A stretch of DNA of 64,000 nucleotides. Origin: Lycocorax pyrrhopterus obiensis (taxonomy: Eukaryota; Chordata; Aves; Passeriformes; Paradisaeidae). The stretch is taken from NCBI GenBank assembly GCA_014706295.1, contig JACSVZ010000004.1, positions 15,941,264 to 16,005,263 of the forward strand. Direction: 5' to 3'. Made by a program: the position numbers and the translations under genes. Positions 61,681 through 64,000 of the stretch are shown piece after piece; position 1 is the stretch's first letter; every line of letters begins with the position of its first letter. The notes under the pieces are model-generated. The model ran no database searches. It worked only from the letters and a program-made list of their open reading frames with translations, and was not told where the DNA came from.

Positions 61681-61785
61681 AGAGGCAGTGTGGTCTGGTA
61701 AGCGTAGCACTGGACAGAGACCCAGGAGACTTGATTGCCTCTTCATTTTCCTATACCTACCTCCCATTATTCATTCAGTACATAA
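61681..61785 (+). mobile_element. Ancient MIR-type (tRNA/CORE) SINE fragment
   Basis: AGAGGCAGTGTGGTCTGGTA (61681-61700), then GTAGCACTGGACAGAGACCC and AGGAGACTTGATTGCC match the tRNA-like head and following bases of MIR-family SINEs (GGCAGTGTGGTCTAGTGG ... GAGCACTGGACT ... CAGGAGACCTG). After an internal deletion CCTCTTCATTTTCC and CCTACCTCCC match the later part (CCTCAGTTTCC ... TACCTACCTC). MIRs spread in early amniotes, so in a bird this is a very old relic. Confidence 0.72.
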
Positions 61786-62296
61786 AGTCATCAGGTCACT
61801 CCTAACTATGTACTATTCATATCAGCTTTACATATATAAAATAGTCAGACTTGGTATTACTTCAATAAGAAGAATATTTATCATTAAGATGGTAAAATAT
61901 ACTGAATTATGTAATGTTAGGAGATGAATATCTGAAATAAAGCCATCATACATCATGAAGTCCATTCACAAGAATTTTTCTCTTAGTATCTGGTGTCATA
62001 ATATTCTCCCAATCTAATTTTGGGCTTTGCTATGTTGTAAAGATCCACTCCATATTTATGTCCTCCTTTCCCTAAGAAGATCTTTAAAGAGCTATTTTGT
62101 CAAATTGTACTAGAGAAGAGCAGGGCTTTAACTATTTCATCACATTAAGTAGGATTCTAAAGTAATATAATTCTTTTAAGATAATGGAGGCTTTTTTTCT
62201 TTCCCGGAAAAGACTATAAAGAAACTAACGTAATTTTTTTTCTACACCACTTTTTCAGCTGGCATTTTACCCCCTCTTTTATTATTTGGAGCATCA
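61786..62296. other. Gene-free stretch
   Basis: AT-rich with nothing recognised. A 108-codon plus-strand frame (61601-61927) runs through the SINE and is an artefact of it. Confidence 0.45.
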
Positions 62297-62680
62297 TTAC
62301 TGATGATATGACAGGCAACATATTGCTATATTAACAAGGTCACAAAATCCCATTAGTGGTGAAAATGACAGAACTGAGTTGTCTAGTGACAAATAAGGTA
62401 GGTTCTCACGGAATACAGGTCTGTAGGTCTCAGGCTCAAATTTACACAATGTAGAAGAAAACTCACATCCGTCTGCACAACTCATACAGAGACTTCCCTT
62501 CTTAGGCAAGGAAAAGCCAATGAGGTCAGTAGCTTCTTTTGAGCTGTACCTATAAAACCCCCACTTGTAACCATAAATGTTGCAGAATATTGAGCAAAAC
62601 AACCCCCCTTCAATATTTGTGTGTGATACCAGCACGGTCACAGATTTTATAACAGGGAGTGCAGCAAGCAAGAGATCCAT
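62297..62680 (-). other. 127-codon ATG frame, minus strand, unrecognised
   Basis: It opens at a true ATG and has a mildly hydrophobic start (residues 1-18) and eight or more scattered cysteines. No known cysteine pattern or domain is evident. No TATA box, splice site or polyadenylation signal frames it convincingly. Probably chance. Confidence 0.12.
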
Positions 62681-62808
62681 AATTCAATTAAAACAGGTAC
62701 TGTACAAAAGCCTTGCTCTCTGATGGAAAGAAAAGACAGCTACTTCTTAGGCACAGCCTCGAGCAGAGGTTCAATCTGTGCTGCCAGCAAACCTCTCCAA
62801 ATTACAAT

Positions 62809-63090
62809 TCCTTCCGTGCTTCCTCCAGGCTCTCGTGCACAGCAATACAGCTCTGGCATGCACCAGCAGCACAGGGCAGCTTCCTCCTGCCCCTGGGTGG
62901 CTCAGGAAGGAGGGGCAGGAGCCCCACCAAGCCCCGCTGCTGAGCAGGGTCTGCCCCACGGGAGCTGCACTGCCCCACAGCCCCAGCCCTGGGCACGCTG
63001 GAGGGGCAGCACGGAGTGGAGGGCTTCACCTGCACACAGGTTTGTAATCAAACAGCAGGAAACCAAGAGCGGGTGCTGCAAAGAATAGTT
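62809..63090. other. Isolated GC-rich patch
   Basis: GC content rises sharply between about 62860 and 63020 compared with the AT-leaning flanks, and frames open in several phases on both strands (62713-62943, 62723-63088, 62778-63047 plus; 62771-62959 and 62802-63035 minus). CpG dinucleotides are few, so it is not an obvious CpG island. The multiple open frames follow from the composition. Confidence 0.5.
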
Positions 63091-64000
63091 AAAGTGTAAT
63101 AATTCAATGGGAAAACAGGAACCAGATTAAACCTCCCACAGCCCTTCTCTCTTCTTCGAAATCTGCAAGTTTGGCAGACTGAGGAACTCGTGAAAAACAT
63201 CTGAGCAGAATTTTGATTAGAGCCAGATGAAAAAGGCAAGCTGCCTTTCCTGCCATAACTAATTTCCCGACAAATTATCAAGGAATTTCTCAGCAACAGA
63301 CAAGCAATTGGGTTTTCAGAATTTTTTTCCTACTTTTAAATAATTATCCTTTTTTGTCTTTATCAAACACCCTAACAATTCCTGTCAGAAAAATTTATTA
63401 ACCCTTTAGTTTGTTTTTTTTTAAATGGGGTTTTGAGGAAAAAAATTAGATATAGCTGTTACTCATCTACGCACCAATATTTGCTGGGATAAAACCCTCT
63501 GGCTGCCCTAAACCTGGTTGTTCCATCCATTTGTGCCTGATGTGGCTGAAGATTCATTTCTAAGGTCAGGGTTTACACAGGCTGGACTTGGTTGCAGATA
63601 CTGTACAAAACCTGCAAGCCACAGAAAATTCTTTCCTTTTATTAACACTCTGTTGAAGCTTTTAAGCACCATTATCCATCCCACTCACAGACTTTTTGGG
63701 TACAGCTGGCCTTCCACTGCAAAAGGAAATATTTGCATCTCAAAGACATTTGCTGCTTTTGAACCATCCCAAGGACTTAAAAATTTTTAAGGCACACTTT
63801 CACTTCGAAGACATTTAGATAGGAACTTTAACAGTCTTGTAAATGAATCAGGCATTGTGCATCATCTGTAATGAATTCAGGGAGTCTTACTGAGCACCTA
63901 CGCAACCCAAGGAGAGCTGGATTTTCATTAGGTACCTACTTAACTCTTAGAAAAATCGGATCATGAACACAGCTTGGCTTTTCAGGCACTGCCCTTTATG
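63091..64000. other. Gene-free stretch, right edge
   Basis: No gene or repeat recognised. The last frame of note (90 codons, 63518-63790 plus) is unrecognised. Confidence 0.45.

Noticed and set aside
62809..63090. GC-rich patch as a CpG-island promoter
   Set aside because: GC is high but CpG dinucleotides are few, and no TATA or downstream gene is visible.

Overview
The window reads as vertebrate nuclear DNA, almost certainly from a bird. It is AT-leaning, and the open frames are short and scattered on both strands. The recognisable repeats are avian: five supportable CR1 LINE fragments plus one doubtful one, a solo LTR of a family common in neoavian genomes, a worn MIR-type SINE, and a short interstitial telomere-like tract. 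There are no operons, ribosome-binding sites or bacterial-style gene packing. Most probable reading: gene-poor intergenic DNA or the inside of a very large intron.

No protein-coding gene can be supported. The longest frames (up to about 200 codons) match no family I recognise, several start at GTG or TTG rather than ATG, and none has convincing coding context. A few places have a strong splice acceptor and a good donor facing each other across 40-210 bases. These are listed as low-confidence candidate exons, most plausibly of non-coding RNAs. Such pairs also arise by chance.

Layout. 1-9.6 kb: gene-free, with simple repeats (CA near 0.8 kb, AAAC near 3.3 kb, TTTTG near 5.2 kb) and a possible terminal exon near 6.1 kb. 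9.6-9.9 kb: an enhancer-like cluster of forkhead, SOX-dyad and homeodomain-type sites. 11.3 kb: a probable CR1 tail. 13.7-14.6 kb: an ancient CR1 reverse-transcriptase relic. 16-20 kb: several enhancer-like patches (octamer palindrome, RFX-type X-box, homeodomain and nuclear-receptor sites) around a CR1 tail at 18.4 kb and the best candidate non-coding exon at 17.7 kb. 20-36.8 kb: mostly unmarked sequence with the longest frame at 31.3-31.9 kb. 36.8-37.3 kb: solo LTR with TATA box and CRE-like site. 39.7 kb: telomere-like repeat. 43.3 kb: CAT microsatellite. 44.4 and 48.6 kb: CTCF-like sites. 50-51 kb: AT-rich, conserved-looking sequence beside a CR1 copy that has lost its catalytic core (51.1-51.7 kb). 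53.7 kb: minus-strand candidate exon. 60.5 kb: CR1 tail. 61.7 kb: MIR-type SINE. 62.8-63.1 kb: an isolated GC-rich patch.

I found no new biological system. The most useful items to follow up are the ancient CR1 and MIR relics, the LTR promoter, the internally deleted CR1, the telomere-like tract, and the candidate exons and enhancers.
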